Assembly (NCBI GenBank): GCA_034428935.1
Contig: DAOUHB010000070.1
Coordinates: forward strand, 1 to 64,000
DNA length: 64,000 bases
Direction of reading: 5' to 3'
Origin: JAAYZQ01 sp034428935
Lineage (GTDB): Bacteria; Chloroflexota; Anaerolineae; JAAYZQ01
Below are positions 16,601-23,927 of this stretch, piece by piece; the stretch's first letter is position 1; each line of letters starts with the position of its first letter. The position numbers were made by a program, and so were the translations under genes. The notes under the pieces were generated by a model. That model searched no databases. It was given only the letters and a program-made list of their open reading frames with translations, and was not told the origin of the DNA.

Positions 16601-17807
16601 AAAGGGGCTGGACCTGGAATGGAGCCCGCCGGAGCCGCTGAACCTGGTTCGCGGCGATGCCGCCCGGGTGACCCAGATCCTCAGCAACCTGCTGGCCAAT
16701 GCCTGGCACTATACGCCCGCGGGCGGCCGTGTTACGGTCGTGGCCGAGGAGCGAGGCGACCTGGTCTACGTTCACGTCGCAGATACGGGCATTGGCATTG
16801 CGCCCGACAACCTGGGCCGTATCTTTGACCGCTTTTACCGCGTGGACGATCCCGTGGTCCAGGATGCGGGCGGCACAGGGTTGGGCCTATCCATCGTCAA
16901 GATGTTTGTCGAGATGCTGGGCGGCGACATCTCGGTCGACAGCGAGGTCGGGAAGGGTTCGACGTTCAGCTTTAGCCTGCCCCTGGCAGCGGACGAGGTG
17001 CCCGAGCCCGAGCCCGACCTCCTGGTCTCGGAGGCGCCCGTCGCCCTCACCCGCCGGCCCAAGATCCTGGTTGTGGAGGACGACCGCGACCTGGCCCTGC
17101 TTCTGCGCAAGGAGCTGGAGTCGGATGGCTACCACGTTGTCCTGGCGGGCAGCGGCGAGGACGCCCTGTGGCTGGCCCGCGAGGAGCAGCCGCAGTTGAT
17201 CGCCCTGGACATCATGCTCCCCGATATGGACGGCTTTGTCGTCCTGGAGCGCCTGAAGGAACATCCGGTGACGCAGCCCATCCCGGTGGTCATCACGTCG
17301 GTCATTCCCGAGCCCGAGAAAGGCTATGCCCTGGGCGCCGTGGACTATATCGTCAAGCCGTTTAGCAAGGAAACACTCCTGTCGTCCGTGCATCGGGCCC
17401 TCTCTCCCCTGCCGTCCGTCGAGTCGCGCCACATCCTGGTTGTGGACGACGACTTGGACATCCTGTCGCTCATGGAAGAGGCCCTCAGCTTTCACGGCTA
17501 CGAGATCACCACGGCCCGAAACGGGCGCGAAGCCCTGGAGCGCGTGGCCGAGTCCAATCCCGATCTCTTGCTCCTGGATATCAAGATGCCGGGCGTGGAC
17601 GGCTACGAGGTCATCCGCCGGCTCAAGGCCGCCGATGCCACGCGCGCCATTCCCATCGTCGTCATTACCGCCAGTCCCGTGGACAAGGAGCGCGACAAGG
17701 TACAGGTGTTGGGTATGGGGGCCGATCAGTACCTGACCAAGCCCCTGTCCATCGAGAATCTGATCCATGAGATCAAGAAGGCGATTGCGGACAAGCATGC
17801 GGGATGA
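10647..17807 (+). CDS. Giant hybrid histidine kinase: membrane domain, nine GAF, PAS, kinase core, two receivers
   Basis: Membrane-bound hybrid kinase of 2386 aa. Residues 15-165 hold about five hydrophobic helices. Nine GAF units follow, beginning near residues 180, 350, 520, 690, 868, 1054, 1218, 1384 and 1576; each starts with a helix such as LTTILEVGRTVSSTLDLQA and most end in AIALENARLY or a close variant. A PAS domain starts near 1759 (ILESIADGVLVIDHNGRV). HisKA is near 1887 (STVSHELRTPMTSIKGY) and HATPase_c at about 2000-2115 (NLLANAWHYTPAGGR, GLGLSIVKM). Two receivers end the protein (LDIMLPDMDGF and LDIKMPGVDGY). All catalytic boxes are intact. GAF domains bind cyclic nucleotides, haem or small molecules; the ligands are unknown. 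ATG at 10647 preferred over TTG at 10629. Confidence 0.9.
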   Translation: MVTSAPSVWIESRIERALLWFYRFVVTVLGASALARGETREAVILGVALAVHALIYLAAPRFRDVAWSRWALTLLDVALVTLVFYLTGNASGPAPVLGFLLAGVLAARLELWPALGTSLLLYLIFDLPFFQAWLIQGDSFPFPAVGNLLVYVALTFAINYLVSMEARQLRVGRDAAQRLQQLTTILEVGRTVSSTLDLQAVSELVTSKAVEILGAEAGLLLLAEDAARPGSLVVRGVQGKAAGGLAGRRLEPGTGLAGQAFASGEGLLVQDVDTDPRWAATPDLPDGFGRSIVCVPLCTRGQAIGALVVANGRDCRRFAEPDLELLSTFAAHAAIALENARLYERTDEALARRLHELAAVEEIDHELGSSLDYDHIIDLVLRRAVEACRANSGAVGILAEGSGQPEMRFWQAASDGSRAVEPASWPLDDGLVGRVLRSGEPALVADAAAEPGHRPALPGTRSEMAVPIRREARVLGVLHLESTRLEAFGEEDVGFLEHLADHAAIALENARMFQQERRRVQMLSAIGEIGREIRANLDLKRTLSLILSRIQDLVSYYIAEICLWNEDDQLMVTRASAGDPRYMASTGGSYRLDEGFTGWIARHQQVLLIPDVSARQEPRPKIDAEDSPVRSYVGLPLRIGEDFIGTLELASDQVGAYTEADLEILQIVADQAAVAIENARLYEMTDERLQMRVDEMAALQRITRELNATLATDHILQVVLDTAIQTAGATHGNVLLRDMSTGQFEVGVTLGYTADEEARIRSLLLEQEGENPAGRVLQSGEPIVVADAATDSSLPCVKVGTRSALAVPIFYEGNVVGVINLSHMQPDAFDEMDVSFVQSLAEQAALAIGNALRYQEQLRLNKSLSARTEQMSSLLEVSRKLRTDVPLEDTLEEIAYAIQDTIGFDVVLISICERVPVVMRRVAAAGLPLDRLEEIKQVLQPAARLEALYREEYQVGACYFFPFERRAEWAAGLHLVESRPETDPETWREGEWHPRDMLLVPLRGAGGRLLGQISLDEPRDGQRPSRQTLNALAIFANQAAIAVENANLYADVQRRADSLAQLNQVGRALSQVLDPAAVLATLARAVIELFHCSLSVVYQPEAGDGSFRPVATAGTLLPRGQRWKMAADGELVRQVVEEQHPLLISDVEQEAGDLALPLPLGSLLLAPLLAGQQCLGVVMAGCAERGALVETDQVLLATLADQAAVALESARLFAGTQQAAVRLSLLNEIGRRAAAQLEFGEMLDTTAHDLHQNMGYARVAVFLLEHEPPRLVVAAANREFRALIPEGYFQEPGQGVVGIAAATGETIVVQDRRIDGRYVPVGEWDCLSSLSVPIKLGGTVIGVLHAEAQQSGAFHEEDAAALEMAADQLAVAIQNARLFQERERRIRELDALNQMAQAVTSTLDLPTLLRTVYEQTGRLMDTTNFYIALYDEEKDEITFPFVIDPEGREDWGPRKGGEGLAGHVVRAGQPLLLPSGAAEAGHQADASDYRSWLGVPMIAGDRVLGVIAVLSYTRESLYNEEHLNYLLTVASQSAMAVRNAQLYQQIVHFSSELEGMVEARTRDLEKALDELTVERDRVETLYSITRELGATLELDRVLQRALQLFARALGLEHGTILLLDQKTDQLTLRATLDPDLRLPREGKPTHWRRGQGLAGWVLQHREPVLIADVTADERWVQQPGQETNVRSVVAAPLALGGGDVLGVLILGHEKVDYFNSDHLQLVSAATSQIAIAVNNSDLYAFITDQADQLGSTLQAQQEEAAKNRAILESIADGVLVIDHNGRVMLVNPAAEELLGFAAIALEGEHFRHMLGLGETADDRELAQALYGELRARLETESAAEVEQRGSIRLEAGKRVLAVNIAPLVVAIGGTPGLVAALRDVSRQAEVERLKNEFISTVSHELRTPMTSIKGYTDLLFLGMAGGLTDAQRNFLQIIKSNADRLTALVNDILDISRIETGRLRLTIEPLDILELIGQAIASFREQYREKGLDLEWSPPEPLNLVRGDAARVTQILSNLLANAWHYTPAGGRVTVVAEERGDLVYVHVADTGIGIAPDNLGRIFDRFYRVDDPVVQDAGGTGLGLSIVKMFVEMLGGDISVDSEVGKGSTFSFSLPLAADEVPEPEPDLLVSEAPVALTRRPKILVVEDDRDLALLLRKELESDGYHVVLAGSGEDALWLAREEQPQLIALDIMLPDMDGFVVLERLKEHPVTQPIPVVITSVIPEPEKGYALGAVDYIVKPFSKETLLSSVHRALSPLPSVESRHILVVDDDLDILSLMEEALSFHGYEITTARNGREALERVAESNPDLLLLDIKMPGVDGYEVIRRLKAADATRAIPIVVITASPVDKERDKVQVLGMGADQYLTKPLSIENLIHEIKKAIADKHAG

Positions 17808-20334
17808 CATCCTGACCGCCAGGATTTCGAGCTGGACGCTGGTCCGGCCGGGGCAATCCCTGGTCCGGCCCTTGATCGTCGTGCTCGCGCTTGCCGCCCT
17901 TGCCGTCCAATGTGTGTCGATCTGGGGCAGCGCCAACGCGCGCCGCCTGGGCCCTGTCAATGGCATGCGCTTTGAGCTGAGCACGCTGACCCTGGAAGCC
18001 GTTCCTGCGGATGCGCGGGGCACGGGCCTGGAGGTCGGCGATCGCTTCCTGGCCCTCGACGGCACGCCCATATCGTCGATCCTGGATTATCGCGACGTCC
18101 TCAATCGTTATCCGGCGGGCAGTTACGTGACCCTCACGATAGAGCGCGATGGTACGGTGCTCGATCTGCCGCCCATGGGCATCCGCAACAAGGGACTGGA
18201 CCTGCGGTTCTTTGTCCGCAACTTCCTGGGGTTGGTGTTCATCGTAGGAACTGCCTGCACAGCGTATGCCAGGCCCAACAACCGGGCAGCCAGGCTGTTT
18301 TTTCTTGCCGGGCTGGCCCTTGGGCTCTACTTCTCCTTGTTGGTGACCGACCTGGACAGCCTGGTCGCTGTCCAACTGATGGCCCTTAGCCTGGCTCCCG
18401 CGCTGGTGGCGCACTTTTTCCTGGTCTTTCCCCGAGACCGGCTGGCAGGAGGGAAAAAGGGTTGGATTGGCCTCTACCTGGGTGCCCTGCTCCTGATGGC
18501 GCTGAACCTGACCGTCTATCACCGGGCGGTGCAAGCAGGCATCGGCCGGTTCGAGGTGTGGCCCTACCAGTTCGTCAGCGATCAGCTCAGCTTTGGCGTG
18601 TTGGTCCTGAGTCTAGCCTTTGGCCTGGCGAGCATGGCCCTCTCGTACCGCAAGCTCCAGCCGGTGCAGAGGCGCCAGGTGCAGTGGATCATGTGGGGCG
18701 TTGGCTGCGCCATGGCAGCCGGCATCGCCGACATCGTCCTGACGAGCACCCGCAGCCAGACGTCGGAGCTGAATGCTCTGCTTCTCCTGGCCATCCTGCC
18801 GGTGCCCGTGTCGTTCTCCTTTGCCCTTCTTCGTTACCGGATGTGGGACATCGACCTGGTGGTCCAGCGGAGCGTCGTCTATGGCCTGGTGACGGCCCTG
18901 TTGGCTGCCTTTTACCTGCTCCTCGTCAGCGCCCTGGCCAATACCATGGACGCCGCCACCGGCAGTCGTCGCTACACCGCCGTTCTCTTTTTCTCGGCGC
19001 TGATCATCGGCCTCCTCGTCAACCCTTTGCGCAGCAGGATCCAGGAGGCGATCGACAGCACCTTTTACCGGCGCCAGCTCGATTATCAGCAGGCCCTGGG
19101 ACGGTGGAGCGTGGCCCTCAGCACCAGCCTGCGCTTTGCCGACCTTGCGGACCTCCTGTTGCGGGATGTGCCGTCGCAACTCGCCGTGGAGAACGCCTGG
19201 TTACTGGTGCTGAACGAAACTGAAACCCACCTGGAACCCATTGGCCAGGAGCCGCTGGAGCAAGATGAACAGCAGGAGGCACCAAGTCTGGCGCTCCTGG
19301 CCCACAGCACCGTGGCCGAGGAACTGGCACGGCCGGGGGCTGTCTTGCTACTCCATGGAGAGGAGCACGGCGAAGCGCTGGCTAACAGCCGGACCGATCT
19401 TCCCACCTGGCGCGAGGCGGGCGTGCGCGTGGCTCTACCCCTCGTCAGCGCCGATCAGTTGGTGGGGGTCTATCTCCTGGGCAAGAAACTCTCGGGCGAC
19501 ATCTACCAGCGGCAGGAGCTGAATCTGCTGCGCACCCTCGGCAACCAGGCGGCCGTGGCCATCGCCAACGCGCGGCTCTACGAGCAGGTGCACGCGTTCA
19601 GCCAGGAGCTCGAAGAAAAGGTCCGGGAGCGCACCAAGGAGCTGCGCGATTTCGTCTCGGTTGTATACCACGAGCTCAGCACGCCCATCTCGTCGGTGTC
19701 GGGCTACGTGGCCATTCTCTTGGAGGAGCAAGGCACGATCCTGGACGACAGGGCGATGGGCTACTTGCAGACGGTGTCTCGCAACGTGAGCCGTCTGACT
19801 CGGCTCGTGGGCGATCTCGCCGACGTGGCAAGGATCGAGGATGGCCGCCTGAAGGTTTACCCGGAGCCCTGTGACCTGTCTCCTGCCATTGACGAGGTTA
19901 TTGTTTCCCTTGCGGGAATCATCGAGGAAAAGGGGCTACAGGTATCGGCGGACGTGGCGCCCGACGCCAACCGAGTGCGAGGAGACCGCCAGCGGGTGGT
20001 GCAGATCCTCACCAACCTGGTGCGCAACGCCTGCCGCTACACGCCGGCCGGGGGACAGATCGTGATCTCTGCCTGCCGGGAAAAGAGAAAGGCGCGCATC
20101 ACGGTGGAGGACACCGGGGTTGGTATCCAGAAAGAAGATCTGGAGCACATTTTCGAGCGCTTTTACAGATCTCAGGATCCATACGTGCAGCAGCACAGGG
20201 GCACGGGGCTGGGATTGTCCATCACCAAGTTGTTGGTAGAGCTTCACGGCAGCCGCCTGTGGGTTGAGAGCACCGTGGGCAAGGGGAGTGCCTTTACCTT
20301 CTTCTTGCCCGTGGTAGAGGCCCGTGGAGAGTGA
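17797..20334 (+). CDS. PDZ-7TM sensor histidine kinase with GAF domain
   Basis: Membrane kinase of 845 aa. One hydrophobic helix (about 25-45) is followed by a PDZ-like domain, probably extracytoplasmic (about 60-125: GTGLEVGDRFLALDGTPISS), then seven or eight hydrophobic helices (about 138-405). A GAF domain (about 430-600), HisKA (phospho-His in VVYHELSTPISSVSGY, near 625) and HATPase_c (NLVRNACRYTPAGGQ, GTGLGLSITKLL) complete it. The His-Glu-Leu-Ser-Thr-Pro box has Ser in place of the usual Arg. Its ATG lies 11 bp inside the preceding gene, so the two kinases are translationally coupled. PDZ may detect unfolded or cleaved peptide ends outside the membrane; that is inferred. Confidence 0.87.
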   Translation: MRDDILTARISSWTLVRPGQSLVRPLIVVLALAALAVQCVSIWGSANARRLGPVNGMRFELSTLTLEAVPADARGTGLEVGDRFLALDGTPISSILDYRDVLNRYPAGSYVTLTIERDGTVLDLPPMGIRNKGLDLRFFVRNFLGLVFIVGTACTAYARPNNRAARLFFLAGLALGLYFSLLVTDLDSLVAVQLMALSLAPALVAHFFLVFPRDRLAGGKKGWIGLYLGALLLMALNLTVYHRAVQAGIGRFEVWPYQFVSDQLSFGVLVLSLAFGLASMALSYRKLQPVQRRQVQWIMWGVGCAMAAGIADIVLTSTRSQTSELNALLLLAILPVPVSFSFALLRYRMWDIDLVVQRSVVYGLVTALLAAFYLLLVSALANTMDAATGSRRYTAVLFFSALIIGLLVNPLRSRIQEAIDSTFYRRQLDYQQALGRWSVALSTSLRFADLADLLLRDVPSQLAVENAWLLVLNETETHLEPIGQEPLEQDEQQEAPSLALLAHSTVAEELARPGAVLLLHGEEHGEALANSRTDLPTWREAGVRVALPLVSADQLVGVYLLGKKLSGDIYQRQELNLLRTLGNQAAVAIANARLYEQVHAFSQELEEKVRERTKELRDFVSVVYHELSTPISSVSGYVAILLEEQGTILDDRAMGYLQTVSRNVSRLTRLVGDLADVARIEDGRLKVYPEPCDLSPAIDEVIVSLAGIIEEKGLQVSADVAPDANRVRGDRQRVVQILTNLVRNACRYTPAGGQIVISACREKRKARITVEDTGVGIQKEDLEHIFERFYRSQDPYVQQHRGTGLGLSITKLLVELHGSRLWVESTVGKGSAFTFFLPVVEARGE

Positions 20335-20426
20335 GGCCACCCCCTGGCTCCAGGTCCTGGGCTCGGCGCGATGGCAGGGGTGAGGGCCTTGGGTGGTATG
20401 ACGGCTGATGTGTGAGGAGCGGAATC

Positions 20427-20819
20427 GTGGGTAAGGGATACAAGATCCTGGTCGCGGAGGACGAGGCCGATATCCGAGGTCTGATCGTCTTTAGCCTGCA
20501 GTACGCTGGCTTTCAGGTCATCGAGGCCAGCAACGGCATGGAGGCGGTGGACAAGGCCCTCAAGGAGATCCCCGATCTCGTCCTTCTCGACGTGCGCATG
20601 CCGAGAATGACCGGTTACGAGGCGTGCCAGGCGCTCAAGGCGCAGGAGGCGACCAGGCAGATCCCCGTCGTCTTCCTGTCCGCTCGCGGCCAGGAATCCG
20701 AGATCAAGCAGGGGCTGGAGCTGGGGGCTGAGGAATACATCCTCAAGCCCTTTGCCCCCGACGAGCTATACCGGCGCGTGGAGGGGATCCTCGGCCGGTT
20801 GGCGCGCCAGGGTGAATAA
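20427..20819 (+). CDS. Single-domain response regulator
   Basis: Stand-alone receiver of 130 aa with acidic pair VAEDEAD, phospho-acceptor Asp in LVLLDVRMPRMTGYEA, and KPFAPDEL. No output domain, so it acts by protein contact or as a phosphate relay. It is the nearest receiver to the PDZ-7TM kinase gene and the likely partner. GTG at 20427 preferred because AGGAG is seven bases upstream; a GTG at 20412 would add five residues. Confidence 0.85.
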   Translation: MGKGYKILVAEDEADIRGLIVFSLQYAGFQVIEASNGMEAVDKALKEIPDLVLLDVRMPRMTGYEACQALKAQEATRQIPVVFLSARGQESEIKQGLELGAEEYILKPFAPDELYRRVEGILGRLARQGE

Positions 20820-20857
20820 CGGGCGGCATTGGAGCCTGAGCAGGTGCGGAACGAGTA

Positions 20858-21649
20858 ATGAGCGGCGTCCTGATCCGTGGTAGTCTGATCCATTACGAGT
20901 CCTTTGGGCGGGGCCAGCCCGTGGTGTTTGTCCACGGCTGGCTCGGGTCGTGGCGCTATTGGGTGCCCGTGATGGAGGACCTGTCCAACGATTGTCGCTG
21001 TTACGCCCTCGACCTGTGGGGCTTTGGCGATTCGGACAAGGCGAGGGAGGCCTACGATCTGGACTCGTACGTTGACTTGCTCATTGGCTTCATGGACGAG
21101 CTGGGCATCTGGCGGGCGCCTATCGTGGGCCACACCCTCGGGGGGGCCATTGCGGCCAAGCTGGCCGCCGAGCACCCCGACAGGGTGGCAAAAGTGCTGG
21201 CCGTGGGCTTGCCCCTCAGCGCCGACGGCATCAACCGCAAACTGCTGGCGGCGGGGCCGAACGACACCCTGGCGAGGCTCTTCTGGCAGAAGCAGCGGCC
21301 CTATGCCGAGGTTGACATGAGCGTGCCGAAAACGGCCAAGAACGCCATCGCACTGACGATCCAGTCGGTGGCCCACATGGACCTGCGCTCGGCTCTGGAC
21401 GAGATCGACGTGCCCCTGCTCGCCGTGTATGGCGAGAAGGACGTCGTCATCGATCCGCAGCAGGCTGACGAGATGGACGGGAACGAGTACTCGGCGCGGT
21501 CCATTGTCCTCTCCGGCGCCTACCACTTTCCCATGCTGGACGAGCCGGTCAAGTTCACCCGGCTCCTCCGCGACTTTATGGACATCGAGAACCCCGAGCA
21601 GTTGCAGGATCTGAGCATCAAGGAAGAGTGGCGCCGCCGCACGCGCTAG
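20858..21649 (+). CDS. Alpha/beta hydrolase paralogue with Thr in the nucleophile elbow
   Basis: Protein of 263 aa, clearly paralogous to the hydrolase at 5788-6570: both have VHGWLGSW or LHGWLGSW, a YALDLWGFG-type segment and HFPMLDEP. The elbow, however, reads GHTLGG, so the Ser nucleophile is replaced by Thr (codon ACC). The acid (VYGEKDVVID) and histidine remain. Thr nucleophiles are rare in this fold; the protein may be a slow enzyme, a ligand-binding pseudoenzyme or a sensor, as in hydrolase-derived receptors. It closes the co-directional run that starts at 3894. Confidence 0.8.
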   Translation: MSGVLIRGSLIHYESFGRGQPVVFVHGWLGSWRYWVPVMEDLSNDCRCYALDLWGFGDSDKAREAYDLDSYVDLLIGFMDELGIWRAPIVGHTLGGAIAAKLAAEHPDRVAKVLAVGLPLSADGINRKLLAAGPNDTLARLFWQKQRPYAEVDMSVPKTAKNAIALTIQSVAHMDLRSALDEIDVPLLAVYGEKDVVIDPQQADEMDGNEYSARSIVLSGAYHFPMLDEPVKFTRLLRDFMDIENPEQLQDLSIKEEWRRRTR

Positions 21650-21743
21650 CCCCCGTTGCCCCCCGGGGCGCCCTACACGCCGGCCCGGCAATCCCTGGGG
21701 GTTGCTATCATCCCCCCACGCCTCGCCCGCAGTCGAAGCCCAC

Positions 21744-21772
21744 TTGACGAATCGGGAGAAACGGGGTATTCT
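21744..21772 (+). promoter_or_regulatory. Promoter of the tRNA-Sec gene
   Basis: TTGACG (21744-21749), a 17-bp spacer and TATTCT (21767-21772). The predicted start, near 21779, is a few bases before the mature 5' end at 21784. Confidence 0.6.
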
Positions 21773-21783
21773 ATCCCCTGCGT

Positions 21784-21880
21784 GGGGGTGGTTGAGTCCC
21801 GGTGGGCTCCGCGGTCTTCAAAACCGTTTGAGGGGTGCTGCAGAGGCAGCCTTGGTGGGTTCGACTCCCATCCACTCCCG
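21784..21880 (+). tRNA. selC: tRNA-Sec (anticodon UCA)
   Basis: A 97-nt tRNA with all marks of bacterial tRNA-Sec: an 8-bp acceptor stem (GGGGGTGG with CCACTCCC, one G-U), a 6-bp D stem (GAGTCC with GGGCTC) around a 4-nt loop, an anticodon arm GCGGT-CTTCAAA-ACCGT with TCA, a long variable arm with a GCTGC/GCAGC stem, a T arm GTGGG-TTCGACT-CCCAT, and discriminator G. CCA is not encoded. It implies that the organism decodes UGA as selenocysteine; selA, selB and selD are not in this window. The rest of the 21650-21984 gap shows only its promoter and no other feature I can support. Confidence 0.93.
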
Positions 21881-21984
21881 CTGCCAGGTGCGACGTGCTC
21901 GCCGTCCGTCGTACCGCCCATTGAGGACAAGCAAGCCCGGGGGGCTGCGCCGCCGAGTCCTGGGGTTGCCATCGAGAGCTAGTT

Positions 21985-23433
21985 TTGGAAACGAACCATT
22001 CTCTCGCCAGCTTGCAGCGGATCCTCGTCCAGGGCGATCGCCGCTTTACTCTGGCGGCCATTATCGCCCTGGCGCTTGCTGTTGGCCTCGTCGTTGGCAC
22101 CTACGTCGCCGTCCTCTCGCCCATCCTGGCCACGGCCGGCATCGTGGCCCTGGTGGGGGGGCTGCTCATGCTGCGCGACACCCAGTGGGGCTTTGTTGCC
22201 CTGGTGCTCCTCATCTGCCTGCTGCCCTTTGGCGCCCTGCCGTTCCGGATCGGCTTCACGCCCACCTTCCTCGACCTGGTCCTGGTGGCCCTCTATTTTG
22301 TCTGGGTGATGCGCATTGCCCGGGGCAAGGCCGGGCCCTTTATCGGGACCGTCCTCGGCTTTCCCATCGTCGTGTTTCTCACCCTGGCCTGTGCCTCCTT
22401 TGTCGCCGGCCTGGCCCACTCGTACCTCAGCGCCTACGTCCTGCGGCACTTTGCCGAGATCCTGCTCAGCGTGTCGCTCTTTTTCGTCGTGGTCAACTGC
22501 GTCCGAAAGGAGAGCCAGTTGGTCACACTGGTCAGGACCATTGCCCTGGCTGGTTTCGGCACCTCGGCCATTGGCATCGTCCTGTACTATTTGCCCTCGG
22601 ACTGGAGCATCCGGCTGCTGTCAGCCCTGGGGCGGTTTGGCTATCCCACGGGCAGCGGCGTGCTGCGCTACGTGGAGGACAACCCCGACCTGGCGCTGCG
22701 GGCCATCTCGACCTCGACGGATCCCAACGTCCTGGGCGGGCTCCTCATCCTCATCACGGTTCTGACGGCAGCCCTGCTCTTTGCCCGCCGGCCTCTGTTT
22801 CCCCGGCGCCTCCTGGCCGTCATGGCCATCACCGACGCGCTGTGCCTGTATCTCACCTACTCCCGTGGCTCCATGGCGGGCCTCGCCGCGGGGCTGGGCC
22901 TGTTGGCCCTGGTGCGCTACCGCAAGCTCCTGGCCGCCATGGTGGTCGGCGGCCTGCTCCTCCTCCTGTTGCCCCAGACCCAGGACTATGTCCAGCATTT
23001 TGTGGAGGGTATCCAGCTCCAGGATCTGGCCACGCTGATGCGCCTGGGCGAGTACAAGGATGCCCTGGCCCTCATCGTCCGCCATCCCTGGATCGGCGTC
23101 GGCTTTGTGAACCCGCCGGAAGGCAGCCTGTACATCGGCGTGTCCAACGTCTACCTGCTCATCGCCGAGGAGATGGGTCTCATCGGCCTGGGCGCCTATC
23201 TCCTGATCCTGGGCCTCTTTTTCCGGCAGGCGTGGAAGGCCTGGCCCGCCGTGCGCGATCACGAGGGCCTGGAGCCCATCTTCCTGGGTCTGGTCTGCGC
23301 CCTGGCCGGCATCCTCGTGGGCGGCATCTTTGACCACTATTTCTTTAACGTGAACTTTCCTCACTCCGTGTCCATCTTCTGGGTTTACATGGGGCTGGGC
23401 ATGGTGGCGATGCGGCTGAGCTCAGAATCATAA
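21985..23433 (+). CDS. O-antigen ligase / polymerase-like membrane protein (Wzy_C family)
   Basis: Integral membrane protein of 482 aa with about ten to twelve hydrophobic helices. The large loop and signature of O-antigen ligase/polymerase family proteins lie in the C-terminal half: TYSRGSMAGLAAGLGLLA and later ALIVRHPWIGVGFVN, with the conserved RHPWxGxG motif. Such proteins join glycan units at the outer face of the membrane. Its exact acceptor is unknown; no sugar cluster adjoins it, although two glycosyltransferase genes lie at 60-62 kb. The start is TTG at 21985, shortly after tRNA-Sec, with GAGAG upstream. Confidence 0.82.
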   Translation: METNHSLASLQRILVQGDRRFTLAAIIALALAVGLVVGTYVAVLSPILATAGIVALVGGLLMLRDTQWGFVALVLLICLLPFGALPFRIGFTPTFLDLVLVALYFVWVMRIARGKAGPFIGTVLGFPIVVFLTLACASFVAGLAHSYLSAYVLRHFAEILLSVSLFFVVVNCVRKESQLVTLVRTIALAGFGTSAIGIVLYYLPSDWSIRLLSALGRFGYPTGSGVLRYVEDNPDLALRAISTSTDPNVLGGLLILITVLTAALLFARRPLFPRRLLAVMAITDALCLYLTYSRGSMAGLAAGLGLLALVRYRKLLAAMVVGGLLLLLLPQTQDYVQHFVEGIQLQDLATLMRLGEYKDALALIVRHPWIGVGFVNPPEGSLYIGVSNVYLLIAEEMGLIGLGAYLLILGLFFRQAWKAWPAVRDHEGLEPIFLGLVCALAGILVGGIFDHYFFNVNFPHSVSIFWVYMGLGMVAMRLSSES

Positions 23434-23434
23434 C

Positions 23435-23462
23435 TTGCATTCCATGCCAGGTATGGTACAAT
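23435..23462 (+). promoter_or_regulatory. Promoter of the partner-switching genes
   Basis: TTGCAT (23435-23440), a 16-bp spacer and TACAAT (23457-23462), beginning 2 bp after the stop of the O-antigen-ligase-like gene and 48 bp before the STAS gene. Confidence 0.55.
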
Positions 23463-23510
23463 ATCTCCGGGCGTTTGCCGAATTGCTCGCGAATTCATGG
23501 AGGAGAAGTC

Positions 23511-23849
23511 ATGGAGATCAAGACCGAGGAGATGAAGCGCTGCGAGGTCGTCACCGTGTCCGGCCGGGTGGACAGCTCGACGGCGCCCGAGCTGGAGAAC
23601 GTGTTGCTGGGGCTCATCAAGGCCGGCCAGAAAAACATCGTCGTCAACCTGTGCGAGGTCGAGTTCATCAGCAGCGCCGGCTTGAAGGCCCTGCTGTCGG
23701 CGCTGATGAAGGTGCGCAAGATGGTACCCGCAGGTGACGTGGTCATTTCCGAGATCAAGCCCCAGCTCAAGGAGAGCTTCGATCTCGTCGGTTTCGATCG
23801 CCTATTTCGCTTCTACGAGGACGATCTACACGCGGTGGGGAGTTTCTAA
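23511..23849 (+). CDS. STAS-domain anti-anti-sigma factor (RsbV/SpoIIAA-like)
   Basis: Single STAS domain of 112 aa: VTVSGRVDSSTAPELENVL, then VVNLCEVEFISSAGLKALLSAL. The Ser-Ser-Ala-Gly-Leu box contains the serine phosphorylated in this family. The unphosphorylated form sequesters an anti-sigma kinase. The ATPase and phosphatase partners are encoded next. ATG at 23511 has GGAGGAG upstream. No sigma factor gene is nearby, so the final target is unknown and may not be a sigma factor. Confidence 0.9.
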   Translation: MEIKTEEMKRCEVVTVSGRVDSSTAPELENVLLGLIKAGQKNIVVNLCEVEFISSAGLKALLSALMKVRKMVPAGDVVISEIKPQLKESFDLVGFDRLFRFYEDDLHAVGSF

Positions 23850-23868
23850 CCTTCTCGGTCGCAGTCCA

Positions 23869-23906
23869 GGCCGCCGTGTCCCCAGGGACGGACGGCGGCC
23901 TTTTTT
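23869..23906 (+). terminator. Intrinsic terminator between STAS and anti-sigma kinase genes
   Basis: GGCCGCCGT (23869-23877) pairs with ACGGCGGCC (23892-23900) and is followed by TTTTTT. The strong stem and T-run suggest partial termination, so the STAS protein may be made in excess over the kinase and phosphatase. Confidence 0.75.
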
Positions 23907-23927
23907 CACCTGGAACTGGTGGATCCG

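Noticed and set aside
14847..16775. Long minus-strand open frame inside the giant kinase gene
   Set aside because: Antisense to clear GAF, PAS and kinase domains, with no motif of its own.
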